Positions 34,350 to 45,630 of a DNA stretch of 64,000 bases are shown in pieces (within the stretch, counting starts at the first letter, position 1; each line of letters opens with the position of its first letter). The notes beneath the pieces are model-generated. The model saw nothing but the letters and a program-made list of their open reading frames with translations. It made no database searches and was not told where the DNA came from. The stretch is from assembly GCA_007449985.2 (NCBI GenBank), contig VIIQ02000015.1:186001-250000 (forward strand). Reading direction: 5' to 3'. Origin of the DNA: Desmodesmus armatus. Taxonomy: Eukaryota > Chlorophyta > Chlorophyceae > Sphaeropleales > Scenedesmaceae. Both the position numbers and the translations under genes were made by a program.

Positions 34350-35011
34350 GATGTCTGATCTGGTCTGAAAGTTGCTACATCGAGAAGTGAGCAGGACGCA
34401 ACGCCTCTGATACCTTGACAATGGAGTAGCGAACAAAGTGGACGAGCAGGGTGGGTTGGTTGACGTGGGGTTGTCAACTGTGTTTCAGGTTCATAATTGG
34501 CAACAGCTGTATCTGCAGGGACCATCAGCCGTTTGAGCGCCTTGTACGCGACAATTCACCGCATCGCACCTTCCGCACATCCCCAGGCAGTATTTAAAGG
34601 GCTCTGAGGTTGTGTTTGCTGTTGCCACACCATCCCTCTGGCCAGGTCAGACATGTGAATGGACACCGCCACAACCTGTAGCGCTGCTAGCCAGCCCAGG
34701 GACAGTGCATCCTCAGCTGAGACATAAGACAAGGTGTTTCAGACACAGCCCTACAACCATGCCTGAATGTGTGCACTGCACCCAAACCCTGGCCATGTGT
34801 GTGATATGTCAGTGTAACCATGAGGATTACTTAGCTTAGCGAGTGTCATTGACAAACAGAGACGTGGCAAGACACACCGCTCGTGTATCGTTACTGAAAA
34901 CACAGTCAATATCTCGTCCTGTTGCCTTTTTTTGCGAAGTACAGCCGTGACTCGAAGTCCCACCCGTCCTGTCCTTCTCTTTTGACGAAGAAGCTATATG
35001 CATCCACACAG
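34350..35011. other. 5' flank of ATP6AP2-like gene; no gene recognised
   Basis: Upstream region of a minus-strand gene, and possibly also of the plus-strand exons at 35012. No promoter motif was recognised with confidence. Confidence 0.4.
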
Positions 35012-35507
35012 GTGGTTTGTTGGTTAATTTGCAAAGTCTAGAGCCCCAGCAAGAGCGTCTGGTCACAAGCAGTGTCGTGATGGCACCTCAGCTGCAGGAA
35101 CTCGCCACGATGCTTCCGGGAGGGACGTTCATCACATTCACTGTGAGCTGTAAAAGCATTGAAGTTGTGCACGTGCCGGTTAGCGGTCAGCTTCACAGCG
35201 GGGGTAAATGCTGCTACTGTCGCGACCGATCGGACCCGAAACAGGATGCGTCAGTACGGACCAGTGTAATCTGACCGAATGTGCTTTCAGAGCATTAAGA
35301 GAGTAAGACCATCACTATCCTGAAAGTTACACGGTGCATTGCACTTGGACCTAGCCAGCTGTACAGCTGTGTCATGCCAGCAACACAAGTGTCCGTCACC
35401 GCAGGTGCTGGCGCAGCTCACCACCAACACAACGGATATGACAAACAGGCTCATGAAGCCTGAATGCCAATGCTCTGATGGAGTCCTGGCACACTCAAGC
35501 TGTACAG
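35012..35507 (+). CDS. Candidate exons of an unrecognised protein
   Basis: 35012-35142 (after CACACAG, before GTGAGC) and 35405-35507 (after CCGCAG, before GTGCCT) are phase-compatible. They read VNLQSLEPQQERLVTSS ... LPGGTFITFT joined to VLAQLTTNTTDMTNRLMKP. The result looks helical and hydrophilic. It may be the 5' part of the gene continued at 38897, with the CACTA element inserted between them. The phase from 35507 (1) does not directly fit the 38897 exon (needs 2), so at least one exon would be missing. Confidence 0.3.
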
Positions 35508-35886
35508 GTGCCTACGTGTGTGGGGCGGGCTACCATCAGATGTCCATCGCTCTTTTGGTAGTGACTGCTTTCATTGTGTGCACACTGGCATGGTGAGCGG
35601 ACAAGAGCCAGGCACAAAGCCAGTAGAGCATGCAGATTATGTTATTGGCGGACTCACGGTTTATCGTACTGTTGTTTTTCGCATAATCCACTACAGTCCT
35701 AGGACAGGAGCGTCCTGACACCCTGTTGATGTCGGCCCACCGAACTGCTAACCATGCAGTTAGGTTGCTGTCAGTGTGAGAAGCAAACGATCCGTGTTTA
35801 CAATATGGTTGCCCAGTCGCAGCCGAAGCGTCATGTATGTTTATGACCTGACCTAGCTGCACCGTGCAGCTCCCAAACACAGCGAT

Positions 35887-38789
35887 CACTAGGCCGGCAG
35901 CCCCCTTATCCGGTCAAGCCCCACCCTTCACCCTTTGTCCACCTGGGTGTCAAGGGTGTGGTCAAGGGGGGTGCTAAGCCCTTCACCCTCCTACCCTTGA
36001 CGGGTGAAGGGGGTGACCTTAGCGTGAAGTCCCCCCCCTTCACCCTCTGGGATGAGCCCCACGAGCCCCTGCGTTGGTTATGAGCTGCTCATACGCCTTT
36101 CAATGGCTTGAGATAACCATTTTGAGCATCAGAGAAGCGCCACATGCTATACCAGCCCTGTTGGGGGAGGTCAAGGCAAAACATACGTCAGCTGTGGTTG
36201 TGGGAACGCCACTGTCGCATGGGTCGCCTGTTAAAACCCGCATACTGCTTGCTGGAAACGTTGTGTGCGACACCGACGTGTTTGGGGTAGGCCGAAAGTG
36301 AGATCACACACATGGCGCGGTTCACCTTCCAGGCGGTATACTGAATCATGAACAGGCCACCATACGGCTACAACACTTTCAATAAATATTACAAGTCCAT
36401 GTGTTGTCTCTGTGTCCCAGTCAGTCGATGCTTGTTAAGCAGCAGAGCAACATCGAAGTCAATCAGACTTCACCAGAAGCTATAGGCCTACAACGACGCC
36501 CACTCACACTACTTATCCGTCTTAGGAGTCCTTTATATACATAACAAGCAGTCAACAGCACCCCACGTGCCTCTATAAGCGCATGCTTCTGCTGAGCAGC
36601 AGCATGCCTGCAACAAAGCCAGCAGCACCCCAGGCCCTGCAGTCCTCTCTAGCGTGCTCACAGTCATGGATGCATCCTGGAAGCCGCAAATGTGGAGACA
36701 AAGGACGGTGCCAGCAGAAGACCCAGCACAGAATACCATAGGTCCCCACCCCTGCATGCTTCACAGCAGTGGCAACGGAGGACCTAGCAGCTTTGGGCCA
36801 TATGATCAACGCCGGGGAGCCTGAGCACCAACAGGAGCAACAACTCCGGCAGAAATGCACCTGGTGAGGCAACAGCAGCACCAGCAGCGGATGTGCATGT
36901 TGGACGGGTACACCACTTGCAGCAGCACCAGCAGCTGGGCTACAGCAGCACCACCAGAAAGCGTGGGCATGTAAAGCATGCTATTTGCGACGCTAGCATA
37001 TGCATGCGCATGCACAACCTAGAACACTGCAGCTGTGTTGTTGTTGTGCTTCCCTGCTAGATGCAGCCCAAGACGTGGCCTGTTTTGTGGCTAAAGATTC
37101 ACCCTGTGCTTTGCTCGCAAGCTGATGGCTCAAGCCCAAAGTGTGGAAGTCCGCATCACCTCTGACTGCAAGGCTGAGACAAGGGCTGTCATGACACGAG
37201 ACCAGGCAATACACTGAGGCATATCATGAGCATTACTACAGCAAGCCTGTGGCATGCTGCCAGAGACATGGCAAGGACAGCAGCATGAAAGGTAGGCAGA
37301 TATCTATGCTTCAGGGGACAAATGTTTCACATCAAACAATCTGCATACCCAGCATGCAGGCGGGACAGGCAGACAGGCATGTGCGTTCAACAGGCATGCT
37401 CAGCTGAAGTATGGTGGCCAGCCAAGTGCCAGCAGTGTGTGTAATCCTCAACAGTGCATTTCATCTTGGGCACTGACAGTCGGGCTGACATGCAATAAAC
37501 AGGGCCAGGACTGACACGTGCTGCTGCAATGTCTGCACACATCACTTATGTAGTCGTCAGGTGTGATGCTCAGAGACATTCATGCCTACTGCTGTCGTGC
37601 AGGATGCTGGCAAGCTGCTATGTCAAGCACCTGAGATCATATCTTGGGAAAAGGTGCAGACACATCCACCTTTCAGCAAGCTCCAAGTCTGCTGAGTCAC
37701 AAGCTACAAGTGTGTGACCAGCGACAACCTTCACGAACCTATTGCTTCATTGCATGGCTAACTGTTACTGCTGGGTGCCCGCACCAGCACGGCATGCATG
37801 TCCCCACATGGGTGGATGTGTGGGGTTAGATAAGGGTGTGTGGTCAGGTGGCTGTGGTTGGGCAACTTTGCTAGCATTGGCTTATTAGCACTGCACATAC
37901 CATGCTGTGCGCTGTCAAGACGCAGCATGTTGTGCATCACCAATCAGGGTAACCTGCGAGTATGTGGTGGTGGCGGTGGTGGTGTAGGGGGGTTCCCTTC
38001 TGCGCTTAGCACAAATGTCCCAGTGACAGCTGGGGCGAGATTTGGTGTGCGCTACTGCTGCTATCAGATGGACTGCAACCTTATGCGCCAGCTTGCACCC
38101 CGGCCAGCAGACAGACTTTACTGGAGGCTTGTTGTTGTGTTTGCAATCTATCACCCCTGCTTACTGTCATCAGATCTGACGTCTCTACCTTGCCGCCTTG
38201 TGTATGGCGGAGGGTGTGGTGCTGGATGGCATGGCATTGGTGCATGCTTGTTACCATGAAGTCGTGTGTTGGTGGCTGTGCTCATGCTTGTTGGCATGGC
38301 ATGTGGCATTGGCAACTATGAACCACCCAAGTGCAGATGTGCAGAGCAAATATGCGTGAGTATCCTTTCAGCACTGTTCATGCATGCTGCCAGCATTTGT
38401 ACGCGTAGCTGCACATACTACGCATAGTAGGCAGGCCTGCTACGACAGCCGTCACGCCGTCACGACCTCAACACACAGCCGAAACTGAACAAAGCCCAAT
38501 TGGCATTGCGATGTCCAACACAGTGCCCTTCACGTGCCAATGGCTGCTTGACATTGCCCTGAAGTGTGATGCACAACACAGTCAAGGCCCTTAGTGAGAA
38601 CCCCCTTGTCCAGCACGCGCCAAGCCCCTTATCTGCATGGCGGCTAAGGCCCCCCCCTTCACCCAGTAGGCGTCAAGGGGGCCCCCTTCACCCTGGCTGC
38701 CCCCCCTTGACGGCCGCACGTCAAGGGGGTTGTCCAGCCGTCCAATAAGGGTACCCCCTTGACCGGATAAGGGGGCTGCCGGCCTAGTG
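35887..38789. mobile_element. CACTA (En/Spm) superfamily DNA transposon, non-autonomous
   Basis: The left end CACTAGGCCGGCAGCCCCCT and the right end AGGGGGCTGCCGGCCTAGTG are exact inverted repeats, continuing to 32 bases (through TATCCGGTCAAG). Both termini have the CACTA...TAGTG signature. The flanks carry a 3-base target duplication, GAT at 35884-35886 and GAT at 38790-38792, the length typical of this superfamily. Subterminal regions of about 180 bases are packed with short TTCACCCT/AGGGTGAA and TCAAGGGGG motifs in both orientations, as expected for transposase binding. The 2.5-kb interior shows no transposase-like frame; only small frames such as 36074-36301 are open. It would need a transposase from an autonomous relative. 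Confidence 0.9.
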
Positions 38790-38896
38790 GATAGTGCTTC
38801 AATACCACTTCTGCCGCTGCTGTTATTCCTGCCCTGCTGATTTCCACTGTTCTGTGCGTTGTTGTGATGATCATCGCGGCGGCCTCGTTTTCCCAG

Positions 38897-39531
38897 GTAC
38901 GGCGCAGATCTGGCAACCAAAAAGGATACAGTGATCAGTGAATCCAAAGATCAGCAGATGCGCGCCGCTAGCCGACACAACCCATCAGCTGCTGCAGGAA
39001 CAGCAGCCAGTCGCCCAGGATCTGCCAAACCACCCTACACGTCACCTTTTCAGGAGGCAGGGTTTACAGGTTCAGCACAATCCAAAACCGCCTCTGCCAC
39101 TAACAGGGCGGGAAGCAAGCTTGGCAACATCGCTGCTGCATTTGCTGGAGCAGCAGCAAGCAGTGCTGCCAATGTACACAACTCAGTGACAACCCCCGAG
39201 TCCTTTCTTGCGGAGGTGAAAGCCATGACGCCCGCACAGCTGCGCCGCAAGTACGCCGAATTAGTCATCCATCAGTTTATCCGCACGTTTGGCAGTGTGG
39301 GCATTTTCCTGGTGCTGGCCTTATTCACACCGCCCTTATCAACCTGCCTGCTGCCTCCCTGTGAGGTGCCATCTGTTGTGTCAGTTGTGCCATTGCTGGT
39401 GTCCTTTGCTGTCAGTGCCTTTGTAGCAGTGCAGCAGCAGTTTGTGCATCGGCTAGTGTTGTTTTGGGACTACTTGTTACACCCTGATGACGGAGACCCA
39501 GCAAAATGGTCCGTTCTCATCATCGGTGCAA
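38897..39531 (+). CDS. Unrecognised protein with a C-terminal membrane segment (partial)
   Basis: The frame is open from the acceptor TTTCCCAG at 38896 to a GTATGT donor at 39532. It starts YGADLATKKDTVISESKDQQ, then a Ser/Ala-rich stretch, then a basic helix (SFLAEVKAMTPAQLRRKYAEL), then hydrophobic residues (VGIFLVLALF; VVPLLVSFAVSAFVAV) and ends near WDYLLHPDDGDPAKWSV. A GTGAGG at 39360 could be an earlier donor, in which case 39360-39430 is an intron read through. Upstream and downstream exons are not resolved. The gene begins 107 bases after the CACTA element. Confidence 0.45.
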
Positions 39532-39829
39532 GTATGTTGCCAGGACAACAGACTAGCCATGTTCACAGCCCAGTCTAGGCAGACTCTCCGTGATCTCAGT
39601 CAATGGCTGGTATGCATGCATCAGTGAGCTCTTGAGCTGCATAGCTGCGGTGCTACTTTGACTTGATTGAGTAGCTGCTATGGCCCAGAGGCTCTGCTTA
39701 GCTCAGGCCGCGAGGTTAATGTGGCCACCACAGCCACTTGCGGCAACTGCCTGGTGTCAACACTGGTATGGGATCACATGGGTGCGGTTGCCGTTCAGCG
39801 CAGCAGAACAGCATACAGCCCACATGTAC

Positions 39830-39984
39830 CACTTGAATTATGCGTGGTTGTGCCGTTGCTGGTCTACTTTGCTGTTGCATTTGTTGAAGTGCAGAAGCAG
39901 CTTGTGCCACTGCTGCTGTACTTTCGATACTATTTGCTGCATCCTGTAATCGCCAGCAAGCAACCACATGTGCCAGTGTACTGA
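39830..39984 (+). repeat. Diverged copy of the hydrophobic exon part
   Basis: VVPLLVYFAVAFVEVQKQ then LLLYFRYYLLHP mirrors VVPLLVSFAVSAFVAVQQQ then LVLFWDYLLHP at 39388-39485. It is a partial duplicate like those in the other genes, but more diverged. Confidence 0.7.
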
Positions 39985-40767
39985 GAGGTTGACAGCCTGG
40001 GCATATTTGTCGTAAATGAGCAAGGTAGCCCTGCATGAGTGGCATGGTGGCTTCTGTCTACCTTGAATTGCCCCCCAACACACGCTGCCTGAGGGCCGAT
40101 TGGTCAGTCAGATTGCAATCGAGCAACACTGACTGGCATGCATTCAACAAGCTATCAGTGACCGCAGGTCACCTTTGTTTCGGAAACAGACATGACATGG
40201 CATCACCAACATATGGGTTTCCCACGCCAACAGCTTTCAATTGTGTGCCACCATACAGAATAACTCAAAGGTTGTGCTTGCTGCACTGAACCAACCCTTC
40301 CTTACAACTGGGCACAACTGCTAACTGCAACTGATGGTCAGTGGCATGTCAATAAGCTGCGTAATCATCACCAACTGATGCTCGGTGCACCCTGTCAACA
40401 ATGATACATACATGTCCCAATGCACCACGCAGCATCTGATATAATGCATGATGCTTGGAACATCATGTGTATTGAAAGACACCCTATCAACCAAACAAAT
40501 GTAATTTGTGCAACTCAACTCCTCCTGCCCCATTCCGTCATTGACCTGTCAGGCTGAACTACCCCCCCCCCCATCAACTTCTCCACAGGCCAGTTTGGCT
40601 GAGCAACAAAACACTGACCCTAGTGTGGCAAGTGCAACTGCAACTGCAGTTGCAGGCAGCTGGGCACAGCACATCATGTGCTGTCAGTGACTTTTAACAG
40701 CTGTGGCAACATCTCTATGAACTCAAAACGGAGGCTCCCCACAACAGAAAAACCACATGAGCTGAAG
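39985..40767. other. No exon recognised
   Basis: Lies between the partial plus-strand gene and the 3' end of the MIP gene. 40588-40690, after a C-rich tract and CACAG, could be a terminal exon, but its phase does not fit the upstream donor. Confidence 0.4.
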
Positions 40768-43667
40768 TCAGAAGGTGCCAGCAGGAGCGGCTGCAGTGGG
40801 AGAGAGCTCGCCAGCAAGGCCGGAGTCCCTCATCCCACCGGGCAGGGCGGTGTAGCCTACCCTGTCCTCCTCGGAAAGGTAGCCGGGTCCCATGCCAAAC
40901 ACACCAACACCCAGCAGAGCAGCCACGCCAGCACCTGCAGGCACGAAAGGGCAGCCAACCTCCTCAACCAGTAAACTGTGATGTGGAGAGTTGCAAGACA
41001 ATGCTTGTACATGCTGCACACTGCAATAAGATTGCATGCCATATGGCATGGCATCTCAAACATAGACAACCACCCATAAATGTCATGTGCGGCTGCATGC
41101 AACTTTGGCACATGTCCAGCGAACACCGCAATCGCGGTTGGCGCCAACTCAGTGACGCACTGCAGTACTGCTGCTGGCACAGGGTACAGTGACTCCGAGT
41201 CGACTTGGAGTCCAAGTACAGTACTCAGAGTCCAAGTGAAACATGCGGCCAAGAGGTGGGTCCAGGTGTGTATTGGCAATGAATCAGAAAAGAGTCCGGA
41301 CTCCCAGAGTGAGTTTGAAAGAGTAGGCAACAAGTCAAAACGGCTGTTTTCCAAAGTGCGTGGCTCTGTGAACTGAGCCAGCCAGTACATTCAACTCGAC
41401 CCCCAAGCGAAGAGTCAGGTGAAAAGGTAAAAAAAGGCGAGGAGTGAGAAGTGAGTACAGAGTGAGAATAGGTGAACTTCTTGAATGACTCACCTGTGAA
41501 CTGTGCCAGCCAGTACATCCAGCTCCACCTCCAGGCACAACTGAAGATTCTCAAACGACCGCGACAATTGCTGACAGCATCAACTCATTTTTCAATGGCC
41601 GCCAGTGGCACTGCTGCTTTAAGTTCACAGGTGAGAGGGGGGTTGGTGGACAGGTACAGGTGTCCGGGGATGAGAGGGGGGGGGGGTAGCGGGTACACTC
41701 GAAAGTCTAACAAGACCTCTGTCGCACCTGTGAACTGTGCTAGCCAGTACATCCAGCTCCACCTCCAGGCACAGTTGAACACCCAGGAGCTGGCAAAGCT
41801 GAGGGCAGGGTTCAGCAGGCTGAAGCCGGTGTAAGGCCCAGCTGCAGGACATGACACATGGCACAGCCACAACACAACAGCAGCACAGCTGTAGGAATGG
41901 GCAAGCCACATGTTATTTAGGATGCTGGATGTCCTGAGGAAAAACATACTATGCGGAGCAGGTAAACCCTAACGTGGAGTAACGATGGTGCGCAGCCTGA
42001 GATGGCATAACACTGCATTCATGCATGTCAGCAGACCACCGTGGCTGTTTCATAAAGCGCAAATACGCTCTTGACTTGTGTCACCCTTGTGTCACACTTG
42101 TGTAACTGAGCCTCACCTGTGGACACCACTCCAAACAGGGTGACACCCAGCATCAGGGGCGCCAGGGAGCCATAGCCAGGTCGTGCAAAGATGGCAGGGT
42201 AGGCAACATACCTGCGGGAGGGAGGAGTGCAATATTGCATAATCATAATAATATGATATAATATAATATGTATAGTATATATAATATGATTAATAATATA
42301 TATAAAATGTTTAATCATGCTCAATGGCCTTGTGCAACTACTGCTCATGAGGACAGGCTGCTGCAGCCTGATGTAGAATAAGCCTTAGCGGCAGGCACAT
42401 GACTGCGCATGGCTGGCAGCCACCCCTGCATGAACAAACCTGAAGGCAGGCTGATTGTTGAGAAGCAATCCAGAGACTCGGCTGGGCCGAGCATCTGGGA
42501 CCCATATGCGTATATGCATAAATGCCATGCAAGCAGTATGTGACATTGGAGCGCCAGCACACACAGAATGCGCTGCCAGCAGTGCTTCACAGACTCACAC
42601 GAACACGAAGGCTGCCAGTGTCTCCCAGATGTACAGAGGGGTGCCGCCCATGCCGGTGATGGGCGCATGGCAGGAGGGGGCAAACGTCTGGCCAAAGTGC
42701 AGGCCCGGGGTGATCAGGACCTGAATGGCAGCACCTGCCAATGCACCCAGGATCTTATGCACCATCAAATGGCAGGGGGGAGCAAGATAAAACAGCGCAC
42801 AGCACAGCAGATCCTCATGTTCACGCCGATGAGCTGTTGTGGTTTGAATGGCAGCATTGGGTGTGAATGCACGAGTCACAACAGGTCCCTACAGTGCGCA
42901 TGGCGCATTCACAATCTGACTCACGCCGTGACTGAGTCAGCTAATCAGCAAGCCGCATGTGATGAGTCAGCGGCGACGCAGTATGCCACACATGTGATGA
43001 GTCATCCGCGACACAGCAATGCGCAGCGCCCTGGCAGTGCTAGAGTAACAAGCAGCTGGGGACAAACTATTCTATCGCTGTCGGTTGTCAGTTGTTGCTG
43101 AACATGTTCAGCACTGTGTGTTGCATCCAGATTGCCCCATGATCAGCAGATGCAGTATGCATGTGCATTGTGCAAGCATTGCATTGTCGACAGCATGCAG
43201 TCACAGTCACGCGCATCTGATCAGTTACACTAACCTGTGCGACAATGTACACCATGGAGGTGAACCATGTGAGGTGTCCAGACAGGGCTGCTGCCAGAGA
43301 CAGGGCGGGGTTGAGGTGGCCTCCGCTGTGGCGAGCAAAGCTGGCACCTGCAGGGTGACATGCAAAGAAAGGGCAGGGCGTAAACAGTGTTGCCGGAGAA
43401 TGCTTCTTGCGGGTGGCTGCACAATGTCCGGAGAAGCTGCTTGCCCGTCACTGTTCATAGCCAAAGCGCGCTTGACATCCTGCAAACGTAATGCGCTGCA
43501 TGGAATGAGTGGTGCGAAACCCCCACCCCCAAACCCCCCAGCGCATGGGACTCACTCAGACCAGCATAGGCTGCAGCTGCACGTGCAGGGCTGTTGGTGG
43601 AACCGGCCAACAGTTGCAGCAGCATGGTACCCATGAACTCTGCCATAGCTGTGCTGGCGAGAATCAT
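40768..43667 (-). CDS. Major intrinsic protein (aquaporin family)
   Basis: Exons, in transcript order: 43667-43556, 43347-43235, 42753-42599, 42211-42117, 41841-41728, 40934-40768. All junctions agree in phase, giving 251 residues, a standard MIP length. MILASTAMAEFMGTMLLQLL begins helix 1 directly. The first NPA box is SGGHLNPAL in loop B; the second is GFSLLNPALSF in loop E. Six helices can be placed. The family forms tetrameric channels for water, glycerol or other small solutes. Odd: the residue after the second NPA is Leu, where nearly all MIPs have the Arg of the ar/R filter, so selectivity is probably altered. The 30-residue C-terminal tail is Ser/Pro/Ala-rich. The start ATG lies just after a possible CTGCAG acceptor, so an upstream exon cannot be excluded. 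Confidence 0.88.
41373..41570 (-). repeat. Two copies of MIP exon 5 end
   Basis: The exon 5 end (CAWRWSWMYWLAQFTG, true copy ending at 41728) recurs at about 41487-41550, with a GTGAGT donor. A shorter diverged copy lies at about 41373-41400. Both are in the last intron. Confidence 0.85.
42230..42312. repeat. AT-rich island
   Basis: About 80 bases of ATAATATGATATAATATA-type sequence in the MIP intron 42212-42598, partly self-complementary. Confidence 0.75.
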
Positions 43668-45630
43668 GTTGGGCTGCAGGAGGAAAGGCTCAGGACGCCT
43701 GTTGACTCGGGAGGAGGGCAGCATGTTGACAGACTTTGCGAAGCAATGTACCGACGATTCAGAATCTTCACAAGGAGGACGACGAACCTGCAGTTTTCCA
43801 AACAACAGGGGTGATACTTCAAGCATCTCGTTTCGATGACCGTTGACGGCCCCGTCATCGTGAGTCAGGCTGATGCACACGACCGGAGGAGAGCTGCATG
43901 CATAACCAAACGTAGTGAAAGAGCCGTTCAACCTTCAGTGGTTCGAGCCCTCCGTCACGCTGCACAAATGAGGAACCCGGTCAATGGTGTACTGCCTCGA
44001 CGGTACGCATGGCCCGCAGACGCGCGACCGGTAGGGAAGCTAGTCGCATAGATGCCTCAGGTTTGGTCGTACCCTGCTGACCTCAGCCGTAGGCCCCAAG
44101 CAAAGCCGCCCTTGCCCTACCAGCCTGGCAGGGGCTGATAAGCGCATGCCTTGCGCAGCAGCTTTCACCTCCCCGAAATACTTGCATGCAGCACACCCGC
44201 ATGCAAACACCTGGCTGCAGACCGCTGCAGGAGCCACTTTGCAACCCCACGTCTGGTACGGCTCTGTTGGCTTCACCAACAAGGTAACTGGTTGGTGCAA
44301 GGACGCATTCTGTGTCACACACCCCCGGGGGGTGGATGTTGATGGTGCTATCGCCCGTACTGGCGCAGCTGTTCAACAGGCTGTGCTGACGAACCTACCA
44401 CTGTGCTGGCAGCTTTCACGGTGGCTGCAGCAGCTGCTGTAACTTGCTTTGAAAACAGCCCAGCTGTCAAAGCAAGTTGCTGGTTGCTCTGCTTTGTCCA
44501 AACAAGCAGTACGGCCGGCGCCCTGAAAGTAATCCGCAACCACAACAGCGGAGGTTGTCCCCCTGCAAGACTGACCGGTCGGTTGAATTACCCAAACACT
44601 GTGGTGCAGCCCCCTCCAATTCAGATTGAAGACGCAAGTGTCAAACTGTGACAGTCAAACACTGAGGAAAACTGGGTGTCTGTCAGCGTTGCCAGCAACA
44701 GCAGTGCGTAGTGTTGCCTGGTTAAGGGCGCACACACTGTAACAGCTCCCTGCATGTGATGAACGTAGGTTGCCATGGCACCTGCCATGGCATGCGTCAG
44801 GTGGCGGCAGCTCAGCTGAGGTGGTTCAAGTTGGGTCAAATTTGGGTCAAAAAGCGGCAGATCAACATCCCTTCCCCAAGCGGACTGTTATAGGAGCTCT
44901 TCTGTCCACCTGAACGTCAGGACGTCGATCAGCTTAGTTTAGGATGGGTCTGAGTGCCTGAATGCCCAATTATGATGGAGGCCTGGGCAGCAAGAAGTGT
45001 GGACAGAGGCATGGCTGGCAACAAGGAGTGCAGACAGGAACACCAGCTGATTTGGTGCCAGTGCCTAGCCACATTCAACACACCTATCATACTAGAGACA
45101 ATTTGTAGTGACTTTTCGCCTACTGACGCTGTATCAGGAAAGTGTCTTGTCCCCTGTACTTTCAGGAGCCATGTCCACCCAATTGTGCTCTTGTTGTCAG
45201 GAGGACTCCGTTCATTGTGCAAGTGAGACATTGCATGCATCTTGACTGTTACGTCTTCGAAACGAATGGGGCGATTATCAAATGCGACCACACCATAGTC
45301 ACACTCACGGTCCAAAAACACGGGATGAATATACATCACCAACACCGCTGCAGTAAATCCCGGTAGCCTTGAAAATATACAGTCTGAGGTTCTCTGCCAT
45401 CTGTTTTAGCTTTTCGCCAGGTGACTGCAGCTCCCAGTCCAGTTTCCAGTCCTCTGCAAAGGTGCGCTGTGCCGTCCGTACAGACAGCGAGCTATCATAA
45501 TGTAATAATAGAGGGAGATAAATGTTTATGCGGTCAACGTGCAGCCTCGGCGCGCTGTGTTGCGGCAGGGTAGCTACTGTGATGGCTGACTGCTGCTGCT
45601 CCCGCTGACCAGATGTTAACGTCACCGCAG
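43668..45630. other. Intergenic between divergent genes; no gene recognised
   Basis: The upstream flanks of the MIP gene (-) and the Cys-rich gene (+). A 98-codon plus-strand frame at 44146-44442 has no recognised similarity and no convincing splice context. Confidence 0.45.

Noticed and set aside
36074..36301. Possible CACTA transposase
   Set aside because: 75 codons only, with no transposase motif.
41373..41570. Second aquaporin gene
   Set aside because: Only the last 20 or so residues of one exon are repeated, within an intron of the same gene.
43890..43970. tRNA-like GGTTCGAGCCC
   Set aside because: The T-loop motif is present, but no acceptor, D or anticodon stem can be paired around it.
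44146..44442. 98-codon plus-strand frame
   Set aside because: No recognised family, no signal or domain, and no supporting splice context; the opposite strand is equally open.
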